Assembly: GCA_021272315.1 (NCBI GenBank)
Contig: JAJSLI010000078.1
Span: forward strand, 1-50,880
Direction: 5' to 3'
Length of the DNA stretch: 50,880 nt
DNA from: Methylacidiphilales bacterium
Lineage (GTDB): Bacteria > Verrucomicrobiota > Verrucomicrobiia > Methylacidiphilales > UBA1321
Below, piece by piece: positions 23,494-31,514 of this stretch (positions within the stretch are counted from its first letter, which is position 1; every line of letters starts with the position of its first letter). Below the pieces are notes generated by a model. That model worked only from the letters and a program-made list of their open reading frames with translations. It did no database searches and was not told the origin of the DNA. The position numbers and the translations under genes were made by a program.

Positions 23494-23536
23494 GACGGCG
23501 TTATCCGGACACGTTCTCTTTGAGGGCGAAGCGTTA

Positions 23537-23580
23537 CTGCCGTGCGCAGCACCTGCCGTCCGCTAGGACCTGCCGTTCGC
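23537..23580. repeat. three copies of CTGCCGTNCGC upstream of the FIST gene
   Basis: The 11-bp unit CTGCCGTNCGC occurs at 23537-23547, 23553-23563 and 23570-23580. The copies differ only at N (G, C, T) and are spaced 16 and 17 bases apart, start to start. They lie 44 bases before the FIST protein start codon. The layout looks like a direct-repeat operator or a recent tandem duplication. Confidence 0.7.
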
Positions 23581-23623
23581 GGGAGCCGGATTGACTTTTG
23601 CTCAGGGGGTTCGATGATGAGTC

Positions 23624-24817
23624 ATGCCTGCTTTCGCCGCCTCACGACTGGTCACCGGTTCTTTCGATGAGGGCGTGATCCACGAGACGGCGGTGCAATT
23701 GCGCGAACAGCTCAGCGGCAAGCCAACGTTCGGGCTGGTTTTCGTTTCGTCCGATTACGCCGACAAGGCGACCGAGGTGCTGGAACTGGTGCGGGTCTAC
23801 GGCCATGTGCCGGTGTTGCTCGGTTGCAGCGGGACCGGACTGGCCGGTCAGTCGCAGGAACTGGAAGAGGGTTCCGGTTTTTCGTTGCTCCTCGTTTCGA
23901 TGCCGGGCGGCAAGGCCACGGCGGTTTCCTTCAGCCAGGACGATGTCGAAGGTTCGACCGGCCCCGATTTCTGGCATGCGAAGACGGGGATCAAGCCGTC
24001 GGAAGTCAAGGCGTGGCTGGCTTTTCTCAATCCGTATGTTTTCAACACGGAGACCTGGCTGAAGCAGTGGAACCAGGCTTACCCGCGCGTGCCGATTTTC
24101 GGCGGGCGGGCGGGCGGCGTGCCGGGCGACCCGGAAGCATGGGTTTTCTGCGACGATCGGGTGGCGCGGGGGGGTGTGGCGCTCGCCCTGGAGGGGGAAA
24201 TCGCGGTGCGCGCGGTGGTGTCGCAGGGGTGCAAGCCGATCGGCGAGCCGCTGACCGTCACGCAGGCGGAGCGCAACGTGCTCCTGACACTCGGCTCGCG
24301 CCCGGCCTACGAGGTCTTGAGCGACGTCTACAAGGACTTGAGCGACGCGGAGCGGGAACAGGCGCGCGGGCATCTTTTTGCCGGGCTGGCGGTGAGCGAG
24401 TACCTGGAGGAATACAAGCGGGGCGATTTCCTGGTGCGCAACATCATCGGGGCCGATCCCAAGAGCGGGGCGGTGGCGATCAACGCGCTGCCGAGGGTGG
24501 GGCAGACGCTCCAGTACCAATTGCGCGATTCCCAGGCGGCGAGCGACGAATTACGGCGGCTCCTGCGCGAGCAGGCGGCGGCGCCGGCCTCGGCGCCCTA
24601 CGCCGGCCTGCTCTGCACGTGCAGCGGGCGCGGGCGCGGGCTGTTCCGGCGGCCCAACCACGACGTGGGGCTGATCAACGAATTTTTCCCGGGACTGCCG
24701 CTGGCCGGTTTTTCGGCGAACGTGCAGATCGGCCCGGTGGGCGAGCGGAGTTTCGAGCACAGCTACACCGCTTCGCTGGCGTTGCTGGGGCCTGCTGTTC
24801 CAACGAAGAAGGAGTAG
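23624..24817 (+). CDS. FIST domain sensor protein
   Basis: This 397-residue cytoplasmic protein consists of FIST_N (about residues 25-215) and FIST_C (about 220-375) with nothing attached. Markers include GLVFVSSDY, VPVLLGCSGTG, VALALEGEIAVRAVVSQG and LLCTCSGRGRGLFRRPNHD. FIST domains bind small ligands, thought to include amino acids, and usually sit next to or on signalling modules. Here the partner is not obvious; the next gene, four bases later, is a small membrane protein. Three 11-bp repeats lie upstream. The N-terminal ATG at 23624 gives the family start. Confidence 0.9.
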   Translation: MPAFAASRLVTGSFDEGVIHETAVQLREQLSGKPTFGLVFVSSDYADKATEVLELVRVYGHVPVLLGCSGTGLAGQSQELEEGSGFSLLLVSMPGGKATAVSFSQDDVEGSTGPDFWHAKTGIKPSEVKAWLAFLNPYVFNTETWLKQWNQAYPRVPIFGGRAGGVPGDPEAWVFCDDRVARGGVALALEGEIAVRAVVSQGCKPIGEPLTVTQAERNVLLTLGSRPAYEVLSDVYKDLSDAEREQARGHLFAGLAVSEYLEEYKRGDFLVRNIIGADPKSGAVAINALPRVGQTLQYQLRDSQAASDELRRLLREQAAAPASAPYAGLLCTCSGRGRGLFRRPNHDVGLINEFFPGLPLAGFSANVQIGPVGERSFEHSYTASLALLGPAVPTKKE

Positions 24818-24820
24818 GGC

Positions 24821-25318
24821 ATGCTTACGGGGTATCAGGCGTTCCTCATTTTTGCGGTTTTCGTAGCATCAGGAATCTCATTTCTGCCTGGAAAATTTTT
24901 ACAAATTTTTGTACGAATCACAGTGGCCGTTGTAGGAATTATCAGCTTTCTCTTTGTCTCAGGTGGCATTTTGTGGGGGATTTATTTTGCCGCAGGCTTT
25001 GGGGCGCGCTCTTTCGGGCAGGATGGACCGAGAATGCTTGGAGCCGCACTGGTCGCGCTTTATTTTGCGGTTTGCTCTCTGACTTGCTTGCCCATCATAC
25101 CCAACGACTATCTCCGCTCTTTGGGCTTAGGGCTGCATTTTATTTATTTGCCGATCGCCGTGTATCTAACAACCTTGGGAGCTATTGATATTCCTTTTTC
25201 ACTTAGACTCGGCGTTTACGCTGACAGACTCTCCTTAGGACTTATTTACGCTATGCTATGGTTTCGCATGTTAGAAATGCAGAGGCCTAATCGCCTAAAC
25301 CCTGAGACGCCAAATTAG
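24821..25318 (+). CDS. polytopic membrane protein of unknown function
   Basis: This 165-residue protein has four or five hydrophobic segments and little else: LTGYQAFLIFAVFVASGI near the start and a short basic/polar tail. I do not recognise a family. GAAGGAG ends six bases before ATG 24821, so translation should be efficient. It starts three bases after the FIST gene stop and must share its transcript. Its base use is visibly richer in A and T than its neighbours, with many TTT and ATT codons, which hints at separate origin. It could be a membrane partner of the FIST sensor; this is only inferred from position. Confidence 0.7.
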   Translation: MLTGYQAFLIFAVFVASGISFLPGKFLQIFVRITVAVVGIISFLFVSGGILWGIYFAAGFGARSFGQDGPRMLGAALVALYFAVCSLTCLPIIPNDYLRSLGLGLHFIYLPIAVYLTTLGAIDIPFSLRLGVYADRLSLGLIYAMLWFRMLEMQRPNRLNPETPN

Positions 25319-25411
25319 GCCACTTTCCTCCGGCGCATAACTTGACCGGATCGCCTTGCTGGCGTAAGGGTTATACCAGTCGTCCGAGGCAGCCTACTGG
25401 GGCAACCCATC
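25319..25411 (+). promoter_or_regulatory. leader of cysH with two inverted repeats
   Basis: Two short stems can form: CGCC (25352-25355) with GGCG (25361-25364), and CCAGT (25376-25380) with ACTGG (25396-25400). No Shine-Dalgarno sequence is visible ahead of the cysH ATG at 25412. This could be a structured leader, but no known sulfur-responsive riboswitch fold is evident. Confidence 0.3.
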
Positions 25412-26155
25412 ATGAGTGAGATTTCAACTTTGCCGAAAGTGGACAAAACAGAACCGGCGCTGGCCGAGATCAGCGCCAGGCTGGAGAAAGCGCCCGCGGA
25501 AGAACGGGTGCGCTGGGCGCTGGAACGCTTTCGCCCGGACCTCATCCTGTCGTCGAGCTTCGGCGCGCAGTCGGCGGTGACGCTCCACTTGGTCACGCGC
25601 CAGTGGCCGGAGATTCCGGTGGTGCTGATCGACACGGGCTACCTTTTCCCGGAAACCTACCAGTTTGCCGATCAATTGACCGAGCGTCTGAAGCTGAACC
25701 TGAAGGTCTATCGCGCGCCGATGGGCCCCGCCTGGCAGGAAGCGCGCTGGGGGAAACTTTGGGAGCAGGGCGTCGAGGGAATCACCCGCTACAACCAGTA
25801 TAACAAGGTGGAGCCGATGCAGCGGGCGATCCGGGAACTTGGCGCGCGGGGCTGGATCACGGGCGTGCGCCGCCAGCAGGCCAAATCGCGCGCGGAGACC
25901 GGCGTGTTGGGATTCCAGAACGGGATCGTCAAGGTGCAGCCGATTGTCGACTGGACCGACCGGCACGTTTACCAGTATCTCATCGCCCACGACCTACCCT
26001 ATCATCCCCTCTGGGAAAAAGGCTACGTCTCCATCGGCGACGTCCACACGACGCGGCCGTTGACGGGCGACATGACCGAGGAAGAGACGCGGTTCTTCGG
26101 CCTCAAGCGCGAATGCGGCCTTCACGAAACGAAGGCGTTGGACTCGAATAGCTGA
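25412..26155 (+). CDS. cysH: phosphoadenylyl-sulfate reductase (thioredoxin-dependent)
   Basis: This 247-residue enzyme reduces PAPS to sulfite in assimilatory sulfate reduction. The PP-loop region [14 protein letters not shown] and the [15 protein letters not shown] block are conserved. The catalytic cysteine is in E-C235-G-L-H near the end. The two Cys-Cys pairs that bind the 4Fe-4S cluster in APS reductases are absent, so this is the PAPS type. Other sulfate assimilation genes are not adjacent. A structured leader without a clear ribosome-binding site precedes it. Confidence 0.95.
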   Translation: MSEISTLPKVDKTEPALAEISARLEKAPAEERVRWALERFRPDLILSSSFGAQSAVTLHLVTRQWPEIPVVLIDTGYLFPETYQFADQLTERLKLNLKVYRAPMGPAWQEARWGKLWEQGVEGITRYNQYNKVEPMQRAIRELGARGWITGVRRQQAKSRAETGVLGFQNGIVKVQPIVDWTDRHVYQYLIAHDLPYHPLWEKGYVSIGDVHTTRPLTGDMTEEETRFFGLKRECGLHETKALDSNS

Positions 26156-26161
26156 GCGGGT

Positions 26162-27055
26162 TTATGCCTTGACCGCGAGTTCCGCGGCGCGCGCCGTGTT
26201 GCTCAAAAGCATGGCAATGGTCATCGGGCCGACGCCGCCGGGATTGGGCGTGATCGCACCGGCGACCTGGCTCACCGCTTCAAAATCGACATCGCCGACG
26301 AGCCGGTAACCGTTTTTGGCCTGGGGATCGTCGATCCGGTTCACGCCGACGTCGATGACGACCGCGCCGGGCTTGACCATGCCGGCCTTGACGAAACGGG
26401 CCTGGCCCATGGCGGCGATGAGGATGTCGGCGCGACGACAGTGCCCGGCGATGTCTTTGCTGCGCGAGTGGAGGAGGGTGACGGTGGCGTCGGCGTGCTT
26501 GTCCTTTTGCAGGAGAATGGCGGCCATCGGTTTGCCGACGATGTTGCCGCGGCCGAGGATGACGACTTCAGCCCCGCTGATGGACACGCCGGTGCGGATG
26601 AGCAGTTCGTGAACGCCGGCGGGCGTGCAGGGCTTGAAAAGGGGGTTCTGGCCGAGGAGAAGTTTGCCGACGTTGACCGGGTGGAAGCCGTCGACGTCCT
26701 TGCGGTAGTCGATGGCGCTGAAGATTTCGTCCTCCCGGATATGCTTCGGCAGCGGCGCTTGGACGAGGATGCCATGAACCTTCGGATCGCGGTTGAGTTT
26801 GTCGATGAGGGCGAGAAGTTCAGCCTGCGAGGTGGCTTCGTCGAGAACGACGGTGTCGGAATGGATGCCGAGTTCCTCCGCCTTGGCGCCTTTCATGCGG
26901 ACGTAAGCGCGCGAGGCGGGGTCCTCGCCGACGCGGACAAAGGTGATGCCGGGAATGATGCCGTGCCTCTCCTTGAGGGCTTGGGTGCGGGCCTTGGTTT
27001 CAGAATGAATTTGGGCGGAGATCGCTTTACCGTCGATGAGTCGGGCGCTGGACAT
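26162..27055 (-). CDS. folD: bifunctional methylenetetrahydrofolate dehydrogenase/cyclohydrolase
   Basis: This 297-residue enzyme interconverts methylene-, methenyl- and 10-formyl-tetrahydrofolate. The N-terminal catalytic region with VGEDPASRAYVRMK and the conserved lysine, and the C-terminal NADP-binding VILGRGNIVGKPMA and PNPGGVGPMT motifs, are plain. The frame stays open to 27211, but ATG 27055 gives the family N-terminus MSSARLIDGKAI, so the upstream 52 codons are excluded. It is convergent with cysH, 6 bases apart, and divergent from the first DUF2298-like gene. Confidence 0.95.
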   Translation of the reverse strand: MSSARLIDGKAISAQIHSETKARTQALKERHGIIPGITFVRVGEDPASRAYVRMKGAKAEELGIHSDTVVLDEATSQAELLALIDKLNRDPKVHGILVQAPLPKHIREDEIFSAIDYRKDVDGFHPVNVGKLLLGQNPLFKPCTPAGVHELLIRTGVSISGAEVVILGRGNIVGKPMAAILLQKDKHADATVTLLHSRSKDIAGHCRRADILIAAMGQARFVKAGMVKPGAVVIDVGVNRIDDPQAKNGYRLVGDVDFEAVSQVAGAITPNPGGVGPMTIAMLLSNTARAAELAVKA

Positions 27056-27163
27056 GGTTTCCAAGTTAGGGTGTGTCTTCAAATAGGACAAGATCACACC
27101 GGGGCTCAAATCCATGCGGGAGAGCTTGATTAAGGCCCTCCGGGCGCGTAATTCCTTTGGGGA

Positions 27164-29335
27164 ATGCTTTTGTTGCGCGCGCTGCTGCTCTGGTCGCTTG
27201 TCTCCTTGCATGTGGTGGCGGGGGCGGTGTTGTTCCGGCGATTATTCGGGCGCGAGTCGGGCTGGTACGGCTTCCTGGTGCCGATGCTGGCCGTCTGCAT
27301 TTTCTTGAATTTCATCGAGAATTTCATCCCCATCCGCTCGCTGCTCTGGCTGTTGCCGTTTACGACCATCGGGTCGATTCTGCTTCTGGTTCGCCCCGGC
27401 CTGACTTGGGAAGAGGTGCGCCATTTTCTCCCTTTGACGCCGGCCCATGCTTCCGGACCGGTCGCTGTTCCGGCGGATGAACCGCCGCTGGATCGTCCCG
27501 GCCTTTGGGGCGAGGGCTTGCGTCCTGCCGCATCAGTTCCAGTCAAGCCGGCGTCACCGCCGGCGCCTTCCTTTTTTTCATGGGATGGCTTGCGGCTGCC
27601 GCTGGTCATTTTCCTCGCCTCGTTCGCCTTTACTATTTTTATCCGCAGCATCGAGCCGGACATCCTCCCTTCTTCGGATGGCCTGGCCGACCTGAATTTG
27701 ATGGCCAATTTCACCAAGGGCGAGACGCTGCCGCCGACGGATGGCTGGATGCCGCCGTTCAAGCTGCAGTATTACTATACTTTTCACCATTACGCGGCTT
27801 CGGTGCTGACGCGGCTGTTCGGGGTAGACATTGGCTCGGGGTACAATCTTTCCCACGCCCTGCTTTCGGCCTTCACTTGTTTTGTGGCGGCGGCGGCGGC
27901 GTGGCGGATCACCGGGCGGGTCTGGATCACGCTCCTTTTGCCGTTCATCATTGAAAGCGCGGCGACGGGATCGAGCGCCTATCTCTGGCTGACGGAGAAA
28001 GATCCCAGTCCCTGGACCATGGCCGATCTTTCCAGCGGACTGCTTGATCCGAACAAAAATCCGCACAATCCGATATGGAATCTGCTGGCCACGGCGCCTT
28101 ATCGGGAATCGCTCCGGTTGCAGCCGCCCGGTTACTGGACCTATCGGGATGAATACCACGCGAACGCGGCGGGGCATTTCCTGACGATCTTTGCCGTTTG
28201 GGTGTTGATGGAGTTGGCAGCAAATGAGCGCCGGAACTGGCCGTGGATCGCGGCAATCATGGTCCCGCTCATTGCCATTCTGACCTCGACTTGGGCGCTG
28301 CCGATCACCGGGCTGCTCTGCGGCGGAGGCCTGGCCATCGCCCTGTGGGCCAAACGCCGCCCCGAGAACCCGATCTTCGTCTTCATGGCCGTGGCCGTGG
28401 GGCTGGTTTGCATCTGGCCAACCCTCCAGCCGATCTTTTCCGCGCCGAACTCCCCGCCCATCATCTGGAATCGCATCGAATGGCGCACGCCCTTGTTTGA
28501 ATTTCTTATTCAGTGGTGGCCGGTCTACGCGCTGTGGCTGGGCCTGCTTTTTGTCTGGCACAAACTTCCGGCGGGCGTGAAGTGGGCGCACGCCGTGGTG
28601 CCGCTCATGCTTGTCGCCATCGAATTTTTCAACATCGAGGAAGGCCGCTACAACACAATTGAAAAAATGTGGGGTTATACCTACGGCGCGGGCCTCGTGG
28701 CCTTTTTTTCCGCGGTGGCGATGCGTCCCGGCATCGGGTACCGGCTTTTGACCTGCGTGTTGCTGGTTTCGGCGGTGATTTCCTTTCGCGGCTGGATGCA
28801 CACGACGTTCCGCTGGATCGACTGGTCAAACGACGCCTGGCATCTCGAGGGTGACGGCATCCTGCGCAACAATTCGCAACGGGCGCGGCTGCTCCAGGTG
28901 CTCTCCCAACTCCACAATGCGACGCTTTTGACCGGCAAGGTCGAATGGGCTTACAACGCCTCGCCCGCCTTGGCGGTTTTTAGCGGAAACCGGACCTATA
29001 TCGCATGGACCTATTCCGAGGAGCGTTACGGGCACAAGGGAGAAAATGATTATCGCGCCCAACAAGTGAACGACTTTTACGCCGGCAAAGCGCCGGATCC
29101 GCTCGGCTTTTTGACCAGTCATTCGATTGCCGCGGTGGTGATCTGGCCCGACGACAACATCCCGGACGATTTCGTGGTCACGCTGAAGGGGCAACTCGCC
29201 CCCTATTACAATTATATCGATTGTCGAGGCGATGGGCCGAACAATGCGGGGGTCTTTATGTACCAGCCCTCCTTGGTGGAGAAGTCTGCGGCGGCAAGTC
29301 CCGCGTCGACGAACCCCGCTCCGGCAAACCCTTGA
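27164..29335 (+). CDS. DUF2298-like large polytopic membrane protein, copy 1
   Basis: This 723-residue protein has about twelve hydrophobic segments and a soluble C-terminal part of about 200 residues. It fits the DUF2298 (YYY) pattern: an external acidic-rich stretch, PFKLQYYYTFHHYAASVL followed by GSGYNLSHALL, and late motifs resembling SAxxTGxPxxxxW and VIWPDDNIPDD. I assign DUF2298-like by this pattern only; GT-C glycosyltransferase-like activity is possible. It is clearly paralogous to the gene at 29363-31393 on the opposite strand. A Pro/Ala-rich loop of about 50 residues (about 95-145) is missing from the paralogue, as is its long Pro/Ala/Ser tail. It starts 108 bases from folD. Confidence 0.7.
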   Translation: MLLLRALLLWSLVSLHVVAGAVLFRRLFGRESGWYGFLVPMLAVCIFLNFIENFIPIRSLLWLLPFTTIGSILLLVRPGLTWEEVRHFLPLTPAHASGPVAVPADEPPLDRPGLWGEGLRPAASVPVKPASPPAPSFFSWDGLRLPLVIFLASFAFTIFIRSIEPDILPSSDGLADLNLMANFTKGETLPPTDGWMPPFKLQYYYTFHHYAASVLTRLFGVDIGSGYNLSHALLSAFTCFVAAAAAWRITGRVWITLLLPFIIESAATGSSAYLWLTEKDPSPWTMADLSSGLLDPNKNPHNPIWNLLATAPYRESLRLQPPGYWTYRDEYHANAAGHFLTIFAVWVLMELAANERRNWPWIAAIMVPLIAILTSTWALPITGLLCGGGLAIALWAKRRPENPIFVFMAVAVGLVCIWPTLQPIFSAPNSPPIIWNRIEWRTPLFEFLIQWWPVYALWLGLLFVWHKLPAGVKWAHAVVPLMLVAIEFFNIEEGRYNTIEKMWGYTYGAGLVAFFSAVAMRPGIGYRLLTCVLLVSAVISFRGWMHTTFRWIDWSNDAWHLEGDGILRNNSQRARLLQVLSQLHNATLLTGKVEWAYNASPALAVFSGNRTYIAWTYSEERYGHKGENDYRAQQVNDFYAGKAPDPLGFLTSHSIAAVVIWPDDNIPDDFVVTLKGQLAPYYNYIDCRGDGPNNAGVFMYQPSLVEKSAAASPASTNPAPANP

Positions 29336-29346
29336 AGAACACGGTT

Positions 29347-29358
29347 CATTTTAAAATG
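29347..29358. repeat. 12-bp palindrome between convergent paralogues
   Basis: CATTTTAAAATG is a perfect palindrome in the 27-base space between the two convergent DUF2298-like genes. It could be a protein-binding site or part of a bidirectional terminator, but as an uninterrupted palindrome it leaves no hairpin loop. Confidence 0.3.
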
Positions 29359-29362
29359 TAGC

Positions 29363-31393
29363 CTACTCTCCAATAGAGAAAGGGGTTCCATTTGCGTCGG
29401 GTGCAGCATGGATAATCGGATCAGCCGAAGGAGGAAGGGTGGCCAACTGTGGGCGATAGACGAAGACGCCGGCATTCTCTCCTCCGTCATCCCGGTAATT
29501 GCAGTACTCGTAGGCGGGAGCCAGTTGGATCTTGAGCTGGTTCAAGGTGTTGTCCGGGATGTGGTCGTCGGGCCAGATGACCAGGGCGGTGATGTTGCGA
29601 AGCCGAAGGAACCGGAGAGGATCAAGGAGTTTTCCGTCGTAGAGGGCATTGATGGTGAGATTTCTCCGGATTTGCTCCGCCCCATTGGGCTCGGTCCAGA
29701 TCAGCATGCGGTCGCTCCATGCGATGTAATTGCGGTTGTGGGTGAAGACGCTAAGGGAGGGGGATTCATCGTATTCTGCATGAGGCCGTCCGGTTACGAT
29801 GATCTGATTGTGAAATTGATTGAGGACATGGAACATTTCGGCTTTTCGACTGTCCCAGTGGAGCGGGCCTTCCCCTTCGAGGTGAAAAATATCCTGTCCC
29901 CAGGAGGCCGTTCTCCAGGCATGGGTGATCCAGTAAGGAAAGGATAACAGGGTGGTCACGATGACCAACGCGGCAATGGTGCGATAGGGCCACCACCGGC
30001 GCATGACCACTATCGGCAGAAAAGCAACGTAGGCTCCGCCATAGATGTCGCCCCATAATTTTCCCGTCGTGATGGGCCGGAAGTAGACTTCCACGAATTC
30101 GACCAGGAGAAACATCAGGGGCAAAACGATCATCAGACACCACACCGAGACAGGAAGCCTGCGCCAGAGAAAAAAGAGGCTCAACCACATGAGCGTGACG
30201 GGCCACCACTCCAAAATAAATTCGCCCAGTTGGGTCCTGATGTTCGGCGTTGTCCAGGCCGGCGACGCCAAGCCGTTGCTAATGGTTAGAAAATCGATCA
30301 AGGTGGGCATTAATAAAATGAGAGCGGCCCCAATGGAGAAAAGAACAAACCGCGGATTCCGGGGCAGGAGCTTGTGCCACCAGACGCTCACGGCGCCGGC
30401 GATAAAGATCAAGCCCATGATGGGTAGCACCCAAGCGGATATATCAAGACAGTACACCGGCAGAAGAACCAGTGAAATCCAGGGCCAGTTGGAAACCTTG
30501 CGCCGCAAAAGTTCCGTCAGACACCAAATGGCATAAAGGGTGAGGAACTGGCCGGCGACGTCATCTTGGTAGCCGCCCGCCCAGCTCCAGAAACCCGGCA
30601 CCTGCAGATCGCGACGGTCCCAAAAACCGACGGGGGACAAAAAATGGGTGATCACATTGTGATAGTTCGGATTGTCAAAGACGTACATGACATCGCCCAT
30701 CAGGAAAGGGTTGTAATCGCCCGTGGTCGTCATCCAGACATAGAAGGAGCATCCTGTGCCGGTCGATTCAATGAGCAGTGGCATAAGGAGGGTGAGCCAG
30801 ACCTTGCCGCGCGAGAGTTGGTAGGCAACCGCCGAGGCCAGATAGCATATCAGCGTGGACAGGACCGCGCAGGCCATGTTGTAGCCGGTGCCGATGTCGA
30901 GGTGAAACATCCGGATCATGACCGAAGCCGGGTAATACATCAGGGTGTGGTAATGAGTCGACTTGTAAGGCGGCATCCAGCTTTCGGTCGGTGGCAGCGT
31001 TTCACCGAAGAGATAATTGGAAATAAGATTGCATTCCGCCACGCCATCGGAGTCGCTGACAACCGTGGGGCGCAGGGAACGGACGAAAAGAACAAACGCG
31101 AACGAGCCGAGAAAGACCACGGTGGGCAGCAGCAAGCCGCGCCAGGAAAAGCCGGGGCGAAGAATGAGCCAGAGAGAGCCAAGACCAGTCACAGGCGTGA
31201 GCCACATGAGCGTGGTTATCGGGAGAAAGTGTTCAACGAAATTGCAAATCAGGCAAAGAACGATGAACGGGATGATATAGCCGAACCAAGGTGATTCCCT
31301 GGGGGCAAGACGCCGAAACAGGGCGGCTCCCCCGGCGAAATGAAGCGAAACCAGCGCCCAGAGAAGGCAAATCCGCAGGATGGTAAACGTCAC
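29363..31393 (-). CDS. DUF2298-like large polytopic membrane protein, copy 2
   Basis: This 676-residue protein is the paralogue of 27164-29335. Alignable blocks include LWALVSLHFAGGAALFRRL against LWSLVSLHVVAGAVLFRRL, GETLPPTESWMPPYKS against GETLPPTDGWMPPFKL, and ALVIWPDDHIPDN against AVVIWPDDNIPDD. Here the YYY of the family pattern reads HYHTLMYY. It has about twelve hydrophobic segments and a soluble C-terminus. The two genes are convergent and end 27 bases apart, as after an inverted duplication followed by divergence. Function is unknown; a role in envelope glycan synthesis is suggested by the surrounding glycosyltransferases. Confidence 0.7.
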   Translation of the reverse strand: MTFTILRICLLWALVSLHFAGGAALFRRLAPRESPWFGYIIPFIVLCLICNFVEHFLPITTLMWLTPVTGLGSLWLILRPGFSWRGLLLPTVVFLGSFAFVLFVRSLRPTVVSDSDGVAECNLISNYLFGETLPPTESWMPPYKSTHYHTLMYYPASVMIRMFHLDIGTGYNMACAVLSTLICYLASAVAYQLSRGKVWLTLLMPLLIESTGTGCSFYVWMTTTGDYNPFLMGDVMYVFDNPNYHNVITHFLSPVGFWDRRDLQVPGFWSWAGGYQDDVAGQFLTLYAIWCLTELLRRKVSNWPWISLVLLPVYCLDISAWVLPIMGLIFIAGAVSVWWHKLLPRNPRFVLFSIGAALILLMPTLIDFLTISNGLASPAWTTPNIRTQLGEFILEWWPVTLMWLSLFFLWRRLPVSVWCLMIVLPLMFLLVEFVEVYFRPITTGKLWGDIYGGAYVAFLPIVVMRRWWPYRTIAALVIVTTLLSFPYWITHAWRTASWGQDIFHLEGEGPLHWDSRKAEMFHVLNQFHNQIIVTGRPHAEYDESPSLSVFTHNRNYIAWSDRMLIWTEPNGAEQIRRNLTINALYDGKLLDPLRFLRLRNITALVIWPDDHIPDNTLNQLKIQLAPAYEYCNYRDDGGENAGVFVYRPQLATLPPSADPIIHAAPDANGTPFSIGE

Positions 31394-31514
31394 GCCAGCT
31401 ATATGGCTGAGCGGACCCGGAAAGGCAAGCTTCGCGCCCGGTAGAGTCGGTGTCTTTACAGCAGCTATCCGGAAGAAATCTTGCCTAACCCACCTCTTTG
31501 GCTAAAAGCAAATT

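Noticed and set aside
23824..25188. 454-codon open frame overlapping the FIST gene in another frame
   Set aside because: Its translation is Gly/Arg/Ala-rich low complexity, and the FIST frame has clear domains; base composition explains it.
25319..25411. SAM or SAH riboswitch before cysH
   Set aside because: Stems are short and the conserved cores of known SAM and SAH riboswitches are not seen.
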